Below, one piece after another: positions 44,776 to 52,419 of a stretch of DNA of 64,000 bases. The notes under the pieces are model-generated. The model did no database searches. It had not been told where the DNA came from and saw only the letters and a list, made by a program, of their open reading frames with translations. Source of the stretch: Pedobacter suwonensis (lineage in GTDB: Bacteria > Bacteroidota > Bacteroidia > Sphingobacteriales > Sphingobacteriaceae); assembly GCF_900111825.1 (NCBI RefSeq), contig NZ_FOJM01000010.1, positions 1-64,000 of the forward strand, written 5' to 3'. The position numbers and the translations under genes are program-made. The stretch's first letter is position 1. Each line of letters opens with the position of its first letter.

Positions 44776-45522
44776 ATGCCCAAATTAACCGTTATCACTA
44801 TTGTGTACAATAACGTTCGCGACATTGAGCGTACTATGAAATCTGTTTTAAATCAGACTTATCAAAACATTGAATATATTATCATTGACGGAGCCTCTTC
44901 TGATGGAACACTGCAGGTAGTTCAGCAGTATAAGGACCGGATCTCGAAAATCATATCAGAACCCGACAAGGGCATTTATGATGCCATGAATAAAGGTTTG
45001 GCCTTGGCAACAGGTGATTATGTGTTATTTATGAACTCGGGAGATGAGATTTATGACAACCACACAGTAGAAGATGTTTTTGCAACTGCTCCCGGTGCCG
45101 ATATATATTACGGAGAAACTGAAATGTATAACGATAAGTGGGAAAATTTAGGCCGAAGGAGGCACGAAGCACCAGATGAGTTCGACTGGAAGAGTTTTAA
45201 ATATGGCATGAATATCAGTCATCAGGCCATTTATATCCGCCGCAGCATCATTACGCCTTATGATTTAACTTACCAATACAGCGCTGATATCGACTGGATT
45301 ATCAAAGCGGCTAAAAAGGCATCTAATATTGTAAATGTACACCGTTATGTAGCCAAATACCTGGTTGGTGGCATGAGCAAGAAAAAACACCGGGAAAGTT
45401 TAAAAGAACGGTTTAAAATTTTTACTAAATATTATGGCTTGATCCCCAACATTTTTAATCATATGATTATTGCCGGCAATTTAGCATGGTACTTTATTAA
45501 GCATAGAAGAACAAATGATTAA
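44776..45522 (+). CDS. Glycosyltransferase family 2
   Basis: A 248-residue GT-A glycosyltransferase of the WcaA type. It has LTVITIVYNNVRDIERTMKSV, IIIDGASSDGTL, the EPDKGIYDAMNKGLALATGDY motif (at about 68-88) and a metal-binding-like MNSGDE. No membrane segments are present, apart from a weak C-terminal amphipathic helix. It probably adds a hexose to an extracellular polysaccharide or lipid carrier. It starts 3 bases after the YhcG-type nuclease stop, so translation is linked. Confidence 0.92.
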   Translation: MPKLTVITIVYNNVRDIERTMKSVLNQTYQNIEYIIIDGASSDGTLQVVQQYKDRISKIISEPDKGIYDAMNKGLALATGDYVLFMNSGDEIYDNHTVEDVFATAPGADIYYGETEMYNDKWENLGRRRHEAPDEFDWKSFKYGMNISHQAIYIRRSIITPYDLTYQYSADIDWIIKAAKKASNIVNVHRYVAKYLVGGMSKKKHRESLKERFKIFTKYYGLIPNIFNHMIIAGNLAWYFIKHRRTND

Positions 45523-45626
45523 ATAAGAAAAATTATTTTGGCATAATTTATTATATTTGAATTTAAAACAACATAAGATCAAAATATTGATCTTATTTTA
45601 TAATTTATATAAAAATAAAAGTTTTT

Positions 45627-47054
45627 ATGTTAAAAAATATTGCTATTTCACAAGTTTTAGATAGACTTAGGTTTGAAAACCCATGGTGGACATCAGGTAG
45701 TATAGATAACTATTTTAGCGAAATGCCTAGAAGAGCTTATTACAAATCTTTTTGTAAACTTGCATCAGAAACGAGTATAAATAGAGCAATTGTTTTAATG
45801 GGGCCTCGAAGGGTTGGTAAAACTGTACTTTTATATCATTTTGTTCAACACATAATTGAATCCGGGTTTAATCCAAAACGTATACTTTTTATAACTGTCG
45901 AAAATCCGATTTATATCAAAATTTCGCTTGAAGAACTTGTAAAGAATGGCAATATTGCAACAGGGTCTACAAATAATCCTAACGATAGGTGGTATATTAT
46001 ATTTGATGAAATTCAATACCTCAAAGATTGGGACATCCATTTAAAATCCCTCGTAGAGAGTTATAGAAATATAAAATTTATTGTTTCAGGCTCGGCAGCG
46101 GCAGCATTGCAATACAAAAGTAAAGAAAGTGGAGCAGGGCGTTTTACGGACTTTATGCTCCCACCTATTACTTTTTATGAATTTATTGAGATGCAAGGCC
46201 TAAATCATGTTGTACAACCAACTCAATTGCCGTGGGGAGAAAATCAAGTAAATTTCTACACAGCGGCAGACATAAAATATCTTAATAAGTTGTTTTTAGA
46301 TTATATTAATCATGGCGGTTATCCAGAAGCTATATTTTCAGAAACAATCAGAAATAATCCGCAACGATTTATTCGAAGCGACGTCGTTGATAAAGTTTTG
46401 CTAAGAGATTTACCTAGTTTATATGGCATTAGTGATGTGCAACAACTTAATTCTTTATTCACTACTATAGCGTACAATACTGCAAATGAATTTTCGCTGG
46501 ATACGCTTAGTAAACAATCAGCTATTCCTAAAAATACGATAAAAAAATACCTTGAATATTTAGAAGCAGCCTTTCTTATTAAAACAATTAGAAGAGTTGA
46601 TCACGCTGGAAAAAGGTTTTTAAGAGATAATTTTTTCAAAATATATCTAACAAATCCATCACTTAGAGCTGCTCTTTTTTCACCAATTGAAGCAACAGAT
46701 GAAGATATGGGACAGATGACAGAAACAGCAATTTATGCACAATGGCTGCATCGGTTAAACTTTACGCCCTGGTATGCCCGATGGAATAATGGGGAAGTAG
46801 ATATGGTTGGGATAAGTGCTAAAAATCTTCAGGCACTTTGGAGCTTAGAAATTAAATGGACAGATAGATATGTAACTAAGCCACAAGAACTAAAAAGTTT
46901 GATAAAATTTTGCAAAGAAAATAACCTCTCAAAGGCTTTGATCACAACAATATCCTTACAGGAAGTTATTGTATATGACAATATAGAGTTAAACTTTATT
47001 CCGGCCTCATCTTATGCCTATACCATTGGAGCGAATACCATGATGGAATCTTAA
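45627..47054 (+). CDS. ATPase with DUF4143 (AAA_14) domain
   Basis: A 475-residue AAA+ ATPase. Walker A is GPRRVGKT (59-66), Walker B is YIIFDEIQYL and a sensor motif KFIVSGSAAAAL follows. The middle is a winged-helix-like region (ANEFSLDTLSKQSAIPKNTIKKYLEYLEAAFLIK). The C-terminal DUF4143 part has NNGEVDMVGI and SLEIKWTDR, a PD-(D/E)xK-like pair. Such proteins are widespread and are linked to mobile or defence regions; no function is firmly known. The DNA is visibly more AT-rich than its neighbours, consistent with recent acquisition. Confidence 0.9.
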   Translation: MLKNIAISQVLDRLRFENPWWTSGSIDNYFSEMPRRAYYKSFCKLASETSINRAIVLMGPRRVGKTVLLYHFVQHIIESGFNPKRILFITVENPIYIKISLEELVKNGNIATGSTNNPNDRWYIIFDEIQYLKDWDIHLKSLVESYRNIKFIVSGSAAAALQYKSKESGAGRFTDFMLPPITFYEFIEMQGLNHVVQPTQLPWGENQVNFYTAADIKYLNKLFLDYINHGGYPEAIFSETIRNNPQRFIRSDVVDKVLLRDLPSLYGISDVQQLNSLFTTIAYNTANEFSLDTLSKQSAIPKNTIKKYLEYLEAAFLIKTIRRVDHAGKRFLRDNFFKIYLTNPSLRAALFSPIEATDEDMGQMTETAIYAQWLHRLNFTPWYARWNNGEVDMVGISAKNLQALWSLEIKWTDRYVTKPQELKSLIKFCKENNLSKALITTISLQEVIVYDNIELNFIPASSYAYTIGANTMMES

Positions 47055-47120
47055 ATTTCTAAAAACAATACTTTTCCCTAACTGTCTTTAAATATATCAC
47101 CTATTAAAAATTTAAAGATT

Positions 47121-47681
47121 ATGGGACAATTAAGTAACCGCACCATTGCTGTACTTTCAGAGAGCGGATTTGAAGAAGTAGAATTAACCGAACCAGTTAA
47201 AAGGTTAAAAGAAGAGGGCGCAACCGTTCACATCATCTCCTCAAAAAGCGGAAAAATAAAAGCCTGGGATCAGGACCATTGGTCGATAGAAGTTGACGTT
47301 GACAAAACCATTTCAGAAGCAAACGCTGATGACTACAACGGGCTACTTTTACCAGGTGGTGTAATTAATCCGGATCAGTTAAGGGTTAATGAAGATGCAC
47401 TGGTTTTTGTAAAAGCTTTCTTCTCCGATGGGAAACCAGTTGCTGCCATTTGCCACGGTCCACAAACGTTGATCAACGCAGATGTAGTGCAAGGCAGAAA
47501 ATTAACTTCGGTAAAAAATATTTCAAAGGATTTAATTAATGCCGGAGCGATCTGGTCTGATGAAGAAGTGGTAGTAGACCAGGGTTTGGTTACCAGCCGT
47601 ACCCCTGAAGATTTACCTGCGTTTAACGATAAAATTGTAGAGGAATTTGCCGAAGGAGTTCATGAAGGCCAACATGCCTAA
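47121..47681 (+). CDS. DJ-1/PfpI family protein (type 1 amidotransferase-like)
   Basis: A 186-residue DJ-1/PfpI domain protein with the nucleophile elbow AAICHGPQTLINA (Cys111, His112) and a GFEEVE motif near residue 16-21. The best-known relatives are intracellular proteases, glyoxalase III and deglycases; many are stress-induced. At 186 residues it fits the PfpI subgroup (YhbO/PfpI). It is monocistronic and followed by a hairpin terminator. Confidence 0.93.
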   Translation: MGQLSNRTIAVLSESGFEEVELTEPVKRLKEEGATVHIISSKSGKIKAWDQDHWSIEVDVDKTISEANADDYNGLLLPGGVINPDQLRVNEDALVFVKAFFSDGKPVAAICHGPQTLINADVVQGRKLTSVKNISKDLINAGAIWSDEEVVVDQGLVTSRTPEDLPAFNDKIVEEFAEGVHEGQHA

Positions 47682-47710
47682 AATTTTGGACGCTCTTTCT
47701 AGATTCACTC

Positions 47711-47746
47711 AAAAACGGTTGGCAATTTGTCAGCCGTTTTTCTTTT
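47711..47746 (+). terminator. Rho-independent terminator of PfpI-like gene
   Basis: AAAACGGTTGGCA pairs with TGTCAGCCGTTTT using two G-U pairs, with a short loop, then TTCTTTT. Located 30 bases past the stop. Confidence 0.78.
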
Positions 47747-47854
47747 AAGCTGTTTTTAGGCCAACAGCTGTTACTATCTGATGGAGCATTACTTTCTAAA
47801 TGGAATTACCTTACAGAACGGTTTGCGATGTCGGATGGTTACATCCAACATCAC

Positions 47855-48898
47855 TTATAACTTTACCTGCCTGATGATATTTTTGATATTCAGTTCAATA
47901 ATATCAGTCATGGTTTTACACCGCAGGTAATTGGTATCCTTAAAATAATCGCTCATTCCCTGTTTAAGTAAAGCAATATTTTCGGGTGTAGTGAGCTCTT
48001 CTTTATTTGATACATCCCGAAGATCGGTTAAACGGTGTCGTTCGCTTCTTACACGATGTACAATTGATGAGCGCTCCTCCTGCTGATACTGCAACACCGT
48101 TTTCTCTGTCAGTTGCTCCATACTCATTTTTACGTAAGGCAGGTTTTCTTTAAAAAACTGCGGTAAGTAAACTTTTAAATTCCCTTCGTAAAACTGTTGA
48201 TCAAAATCTATCGCCCGGATACGGAACTGGATATCATCAAAATCAGGTGTAATCTGCACCACAAAATTATAGGCCCGCATATCTCCCAAAAGCATAATCA
48301 AACAGCGTTCATTAAATTTTACAAATTCTTTAGCTATACGTGTAGGGTTAAACTCTGGTGTATACAATTGTCCTTTTGTAAAAACATCACCTGGAATGCC
48401 GGCAATATGTTCTTCTATCAAAGTATTGCCATCTACAAGGTAATTTACCTGATTCGGTGAAAGTATTTCTTCCATTTCAAGTCCGTAAATCCTGGAGGCG
48501 TCAGCTTTTTTTACGTAGAAGTAATCATACACATCATTCAAACGGTTTACAATACGGATACGGAAAGGGTGAGTATTGCCAAAGGTGCAATATTCTATTC
48601 TATCAATGTACTTATGCTCAACAATGCGCAGGTTTCCCGAAGCTTTAAGATTTGCATAAATTTCCTTTAAGCCATCATGCAATTTTCCAATTAAATCCTG
48701 AGCATATATAGGTCCCTCCCATAACGAATCCTTACCAAACTTATCCATTAGCGGAAAAGCCTCATTAAATTGCATCAGGTCATTATAACCGATGGGCAAT
48801 TTCGCTTCACGCTGGTAGGTACGCAAATATTTCTGCAAAGCAGGACTAACCGGAAAAATCGGTTTCTTTTTTGAAATTTTTACGTCGTTGTTTTCCAT
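47855..48898 (-). CDS. Conserved protein with possible kinase-like fold
   Basis: A 347-residue cytoplasmic protein without assigned family. The middle and C-terminal part shows a pattern like APH/protein-kinase-fold enzymes: a possible ATP-binding Lys in FYVKKAD (Lys130), a hinge-like LIEEHIAGIPGDVF (161-173), a catalytic-loop-like LGDMRAYNFVV (Asp206, Asn211) and a DFD-like AIDFDQQF (Asp231/233). The ends are charged helices. It sits alone between the PfpI terminator and a repeat element. The kinase idea rests only on these short patterns and spacing. Confidence 0.7.
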   Translation of the reverse strand: MENNDVKISKKKPIFPVSPALQKYLRTYQREAKLPIGYNDLMQFNEAFPLMDKFGKDSLWEGPIYAQDLIGKLHDGLKEIYANLKASGNLRIVEHKYIDRIEYCTFGNTHPFRIRIVNRLNDVYDYFYVKKADASRIYGLEMEEILSPNQVNYLVDGNTLIEEHIAGIPGDVFTKGQLYTPEFNPTRIAKEFVKFNERCLIMLLGDMRAYNFVVQITPDFDDIQFRIRAIDFDQQFYEGNLKVYLPQFFKENLPYVKMSMEQLTEKTVLQYQQEERSSIVHRVRSERHRLTDLRDVSNKEELTTPENIALLKQGMSDYFKDTNYLRCKTMTDIIELNIKNIIRQVKL

Positions 48899-48925
48899 TT
48901 AATGACAAGGTACTATTTTAAAAAT

Positions 48926-49019
48926 TTAACCGCAAAGGACGCAAAGTTTTACGCAAAGGATGCGGAGCAAAACCTCATAGCGTGCTTGGCGCCTATTTCA
49001 TTGCGTGCTTTGCGGTTAA
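48926..49019. repeat. AACCGCAAAG inverted repeat
   Basis: Begins TTAACCGCAAAGGACGCAAAG and ends GCGTGCTTTGCGGTTAA, so the ends pair (arms about 12 bp). Its right end provides the TAA stop codon of the serine hydrolase gene 49016-50206 on the minus strand. Confidence 0.85.
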
Positions 49020-50206
49020 TCTTTAGGATAACTAAACGGCAATCCAGCCAGATATCTGCTGATTTTCCGGTAAGGGTAATTTCCTGCGCCGTGATCAGCA
49101 AACTGCACAATGATGGTATTCGTTTTCGGATCAACATATAACCTTTGGCCAAGCATCCCTTCAGCCGCATAATCGCCCTTATCCCCTTCTTGCGGGATCC
49201 ACCAGAGATAATGGTGTGCCGATTTCTGCCATCCTTTAGCTGATGCAGGCTTTTCTGTTCCAATATAGGTGGATTGATTTACCCAGCTTTCCGGAACCAC
49301 CTGCTTTCCATTATACTTACCTTTGTTTAAATATAAACGGCCGATTTTTGCAAAATCAATGGCCGTAACCTGAAAACGGCTTGCCGTATTGGTGAGGCCA
49401 TTAACCTGATCTAAACCCCAAGTTGCATGATACGCGGTACCTATCTTTTGCCACACATGAGTTTCAAAATATTTTGCTACCGATTTTCCGGAGGCCTTTT
49501 TTAAAACCCAGCCTAACAAAATCGGGTCGATACTTTTATACATCCAAACCGTACCTGGTTGGTTAACCAGTTTAACCCTCATCAGTTGCGCTTTCATATC
49601 GTCGGTATAATAATACTTGGCCTCATCAGAAAAAAATGCTTTTACTATACCACCCAAAGCATCCCGAAACTCAAGGCCCGATTTCATATCCAAAAGATTT
49701 TTTAAAGTGATCTGTTCAAAAGCGGGGTTGGATTTTAATTCGGGAATATAATGTGTTACTTTATCATCCAGGCTTTTAATGCTGCGCTCGGCCAATGCCT
49801 GACCTATAGTAATAGAAATCATACTTTTAGCGCCTGAGAATATACTGGTTAACGTACTATCGCTGTAACCTTTAGCATATCTCTCGTACAAAATACTATC
49901 ATTCCTGATCACAATAAAAGCATTGACCTGTCCATTTTTTAAATAGTTTTTTAATGGAATAGAGCGGTTATCGCCATCTCTAACATGAAGCGTATCCAGA
50001 TCGTTCCGCTGTTTTGCCGATCTTATAAAATGAAAAACCGAATCGCTTCTATGCGAAACTTCCTGCGGAAAAACTTTATAGGTTTCAGCATTTGGCGTTC
50101 TGTATTTTAATACCTTCAACAAATAAGGTTTCCAAAGGAATAAGGCCAGCAACGATAAAAAAAAAGTATAAATCAGGATCAGCAATATTTTTTTGACTGT
50201 CTTCAT
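49016..50206 (-). CDS. Serine hydrolase, beta-lactamase class C fold
   Basis: A 396-residue protein anchored by an N-terminal membrane helix (about 7-25). The SxxK motif is SGAK (Ser124, Lys127) in SIFSGAKSMISITIG, YKS in WMYKSIDPILLGW stands in for YxN, and a C-terminal FADHGAGNYP segment is present. It is probably a periplasmic esterase or DD-peptidase-like enzyme. The promoter core TATATTTG is at 50224-50231. The last codons and stop abut the repeat at 48926-49019; the stop codon is the TAA within TTAACCGC. Confidence 0.9.
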   Translation of the reverse strand: MKTVKKILLILIYTFFLSLLALFLWKPYLLKVLKYRTPNAETYKVFPQEVSHRSDSVFHFIRSAKQRNDLDTLHVRDGDNRSIPLKNYLKNGQVNAFIVIRNDSILYERYAKGYSDSTLTSIFSGAKSMISITIGQALAERSIKSLDDKVTHYIPELKSNPAFEQITLKNLLDMKSGLEFRDALGGIVKAFFSDEAKYYYTDDMKAQLMRVKLVNQPGTVWMYKSIDPILLGWVLKKASGKSVAKYFETHVWQKIGTAYHATWGLDQVNGLTNTASRFQVTAIDFAKIGRLYLNKGKYNGKQVVPESWVNQSTYIGTEKPASAKGWQKSAHHYLWWIPQEGDKGDYAAEGMLGQRLYVDPKTNTIIVQFADHGAGNYPYRKISRYLAGLPFSYPKD

Positions 50207-50223
50207 GGATAGGCGTTCTAGGG

Positions 50224-50231
50224 CAAATATA
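50224..50231 (-). promoter_or_regulatory. Promoter -7 element (TATATTTG)
   Basis: Exact TAnnTTTG core on the minus strand, 17 bases upstream of the serine hydrolase ATG at 50206. Confidence 0.45.
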
Positions 50232-50280
50232 AAGATTTATAAAATTATACCTGCTTTGGCAAATCTCCCTGAAAAAGAAC

Positions 50281-51156
50281 TTAATATTGAGGTTTATACT
50301 TCCACCGCCTATGGCTCCATAACCAGTATTCGGGTTGTGCGTTGATTATTTTTTCCAGAAAACGGGTATGCAGTTCAGTAATTTCGAACGGAGCGGTTTC
50401 GGCAGGATTTAAACAAAGCGGCACACAATCAACCTCATAAAAACCACGTTTCAGCACATTCACTTTAAAATAAAATATGGGCTGATTGGTACGCATGGCA
50501 ATTTTTTCAATTCCCAACTGTATAGAACTGGGCTGATGCATAAAATTAGTCCAATAATGAGATTCATCTTTGGCAGGTGCCTGGTCATTACCAAAACTAA
50601 ACATGCTCGGTTTGCCTTTGCTGGCTTGCAATGCCCGCATGGTCTGCCGCATGGCAATTAATTTATTACCAAATTTACTTCGTACTTTCTTAAACCAATG
50701 ATCAAATACCGGATTGCTAAGAGGTTTATAAATAGGGTAATGATCTGCACGAAAATTGAGTCCGATACCTAATGTACCCCACTCCCAATTGCCATAATGT
50801 GCCGAACAGATTAATACACTCTGGCCGCGGTCTAAATATTCCTGGACCTGTTTTTTATTTTTAAATACAAAGCGTTTTTCGATCTCCTGTTTAGAGATAC
50901 TTTGCATTTTAACAATTTCAAACACCAGTGAGGCCAGATAACGGTAAAATCGTTTTTCGATAATTAAAATCTCTTGTAATGTTCTATCCGGAAGTGCATT
51001 CAGCAAATTTTCCCTCACCACTTCCCTGCGGTAGCGAAATACAAAATACAGTAACAGATATGCTCCATCAGCGAAAATGTACAATACAGATAATGGAAGC
51101 AAGGCTAATGTGCTTAAAAGAAATATTCCCAAACGGGAAATCCACGTCTTAATCAT
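50281..51156 (-). CDS. Lysophospholipid/lipid A acyltransferase (LpxL-like), copy 1
   Basis: A 291-residue LpxL/HtrB family acyltransferase that transfers a secondary acyl chain from acyl-ACP to lipid A or another lipid. It has an N-terminal membrane anchor (about 10-35), the catalytic HX4E motif CSAHYGNWEW (about 117-126), and FGNDQAPAKDE. It ends YWLWSHRRWKYKP as in Bacteroidota homologs. It is a tandem paralog of the gene at 51245-52171, 88 bases upstream on the same strand. Confidence 0.92.
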   Translation of the reverse strand: MIKTWISRLGIFLLSTLALLPLSVLYIFADGAYLLLYFVFRYRREVVRENLLNALPDRTLQEILIIEKRFYRYLASLVFEIVKMQSISKQEIEKRFVFKNKKQVQEYLDRGQSVLICSAHYGNWEWGTLGIGLNFRADHYPIYKPLSNPVFDHWFKKVRSKFGNKLIAMRQTMRALQASKGKPSMFSFGNDQAPAKDESHYWTNFMHQPSSIQLGIEKIAMRTNQPIFYFKVNVLKRGFYEVDCVPLCLNPAETAPFEITELHTRFLEKIINAQPEYWLWSHRRWKYKPQY

Positions 51157-51244
51157 CAGGGTAGTTGAAACGCTAATTTATAAAGCCCCAGGAAAAATTT
51201 TGCCACGAAAATGTTAGATTTCATTTTTACAACAATGGACATAG

Positions 51245-52171
51245 CTAAGCCATTGCATCCATGATATCATAATCTTTTATATGGGTTGATGAAACCTTTG
51301 GTTCAGGCTTATATTTCCATCTCCGATGACTCCACAACCAATAAGCGGGTGCTTCTTTAATGATATCTTCCAGAAAGAGCGTATGCATATCGGTAATTTC
51401 AAACTCGCCTGTTTCAGATGGATTTATACAGATAGGCACACAATCAACTTCATAATAACCTCTCTTCAAATAATTGATTTTTAGATAAAAAACGGGGCGG
51501 TTGGTTTTCCTGGCGATTTTTTCTACCCCCAACTGTATAGAAGATTGCTGATTTAAAAAGGTTGTCCAATAATTTGATTCATCTTTTGAAGGTGCCTGAT
51601 CGCTGCCAAAAGTGAATATAGTTGACTTATGCTTATTGGCTTGGATCGCCCTCAAGGTTTGTCGCATGGATACCATGTTATTGCCAAATTTGCTTCTCAT
51701 CTTCAGGAACCAGTTATCAAAAGCTTCACTGCTTAAAGGTTTATAAATCGGAAAATGTTCACCAGAAAAGTTCAGGCCAATAGCCATGCATACCCATTCA
51801 TAATTGCCATAATGCGATGAGCAGAAAAGTACACTTTCATTATTTTTCAGATAGGCTTCTACCAGATCGGCATTCTTAAATTTTACCCTTTTGTTCAACT
51901 CCTTTTTAGAAATGCTTTTCATTTTAATCACTTCTATAAAAAGTGAAGCTAAAAATTTATAAAACCGTTTCTCTATTGCATAAATTTCAGTGCCGTTTTT
52001 TTCCGGAAAAGCATTCATCAGGTTTTCTTTAACCACTTTTCTGCGGTAACCAAAAATATAACACAGCAATACATAAAAAGCGTCTGCCAATCCATATAAT
52101 AAAAATAGCGGCAATAGAGAGAGTACATTTAATAAAAATATACCCGCCTTGGATAATCCTTTATGAATCAC
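51245..52171 (-). CDS. Lysophospholipid/lipid A acyltransferase (LpxL-like), copy 2
   Basis: A 308-residue LpxL/HtrB-type acyltransferase with the HX4E motif SSHYGNYEW, FGSDQAPSKDE and the YWLWSHRRWKYKP end. It also has a C-terminal tail (SSTHIKDYDIMDAMA) lacking in copy 1. The start is set at GTG 52171 because MIHKGLSKAGIFLL then aligns with copy 1's MIKTWISRLGIFLL. The longer reading from 52198 begins inside the -7 element at 52196-52203. Upstream of copy 1 on the same strand, probably one operon arising by gene duplication. Confidence 0.9.
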   Translation of the reverse strand: MIHKGLSKAGIFLLNVLSLLPLFLLYGLADAFYVLLCYIFGYRRKVVKENLMNAFPEKNGTEIYAIEKRFYKFLASLFIEVIKMKSISKKELNKRVKFKNADLVEAYLKNNESVLFCSSHYGNYEWVCMAIGLNFSGEHFPIYKPLSSEAFDNWFLKMRSKFGNNMVSMRQTLRAIQANKHKSTIFTFGSDQAPSKDESNYWTTFLNQQSSIQLGVEKIARKTNRPVFYLKINYLKRGYYEVDCVPICINPSETGEFEITDMHTLFLEDIIKEAPAYWLWSHRRWKYKPEPKVSSTHIKDYDIMDAMA

Positions 52172-52195
52172 GATATAATTAGTTTGTTTGAACCG

Positions 52196-52203
52196 CAAAA
52201 TTA
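52196..52203 (-). promoter_or_regulatory. Promoter -7 element (TAATTTTG)
   Basis: Exact TAnnTTTG core, 24 bases upstream of the GTG at 52171 on the minus strand, giving a leader of about 20 nt. It overlaps the in-frame TTG at 52198, arguing against that start. Confidence 0.5.
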
Positions 52204-52353
52204 AAATTGCCGGTAAATCCGATTGCCACCAGATTGTTAACTTTACATTCCCATAAGTTTTATGAAAAAAGCCTGACAGAAAATGGCAATTGTGATTAAA
52301 TCGAAAACAAGATCATCCTTCAGCTTACTACTAAATTATTAAGCCGTTTGACA

Positions 52354-52386
52354 TAAAAAAAGCCCCGATTTACATCGAGGCTTTTG
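52354..52386 (-). terminator. Rho-independent terminator of typA
   Basis: Arms at 52360-52369 (AAGCCCCGAT) and 52374-52383 (ATCGAGGCTT) pair with one mismatch and a 4-nt loop. A run of Ts follows on the minus strand (As at 52355-52361). It lies 34 bases beyond the typA stop. Confidence 0.85.
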
Positions 52387-52419
52387 ATCTATATTTTATT
52401 CCCGCTTAGGAATGTAGGA

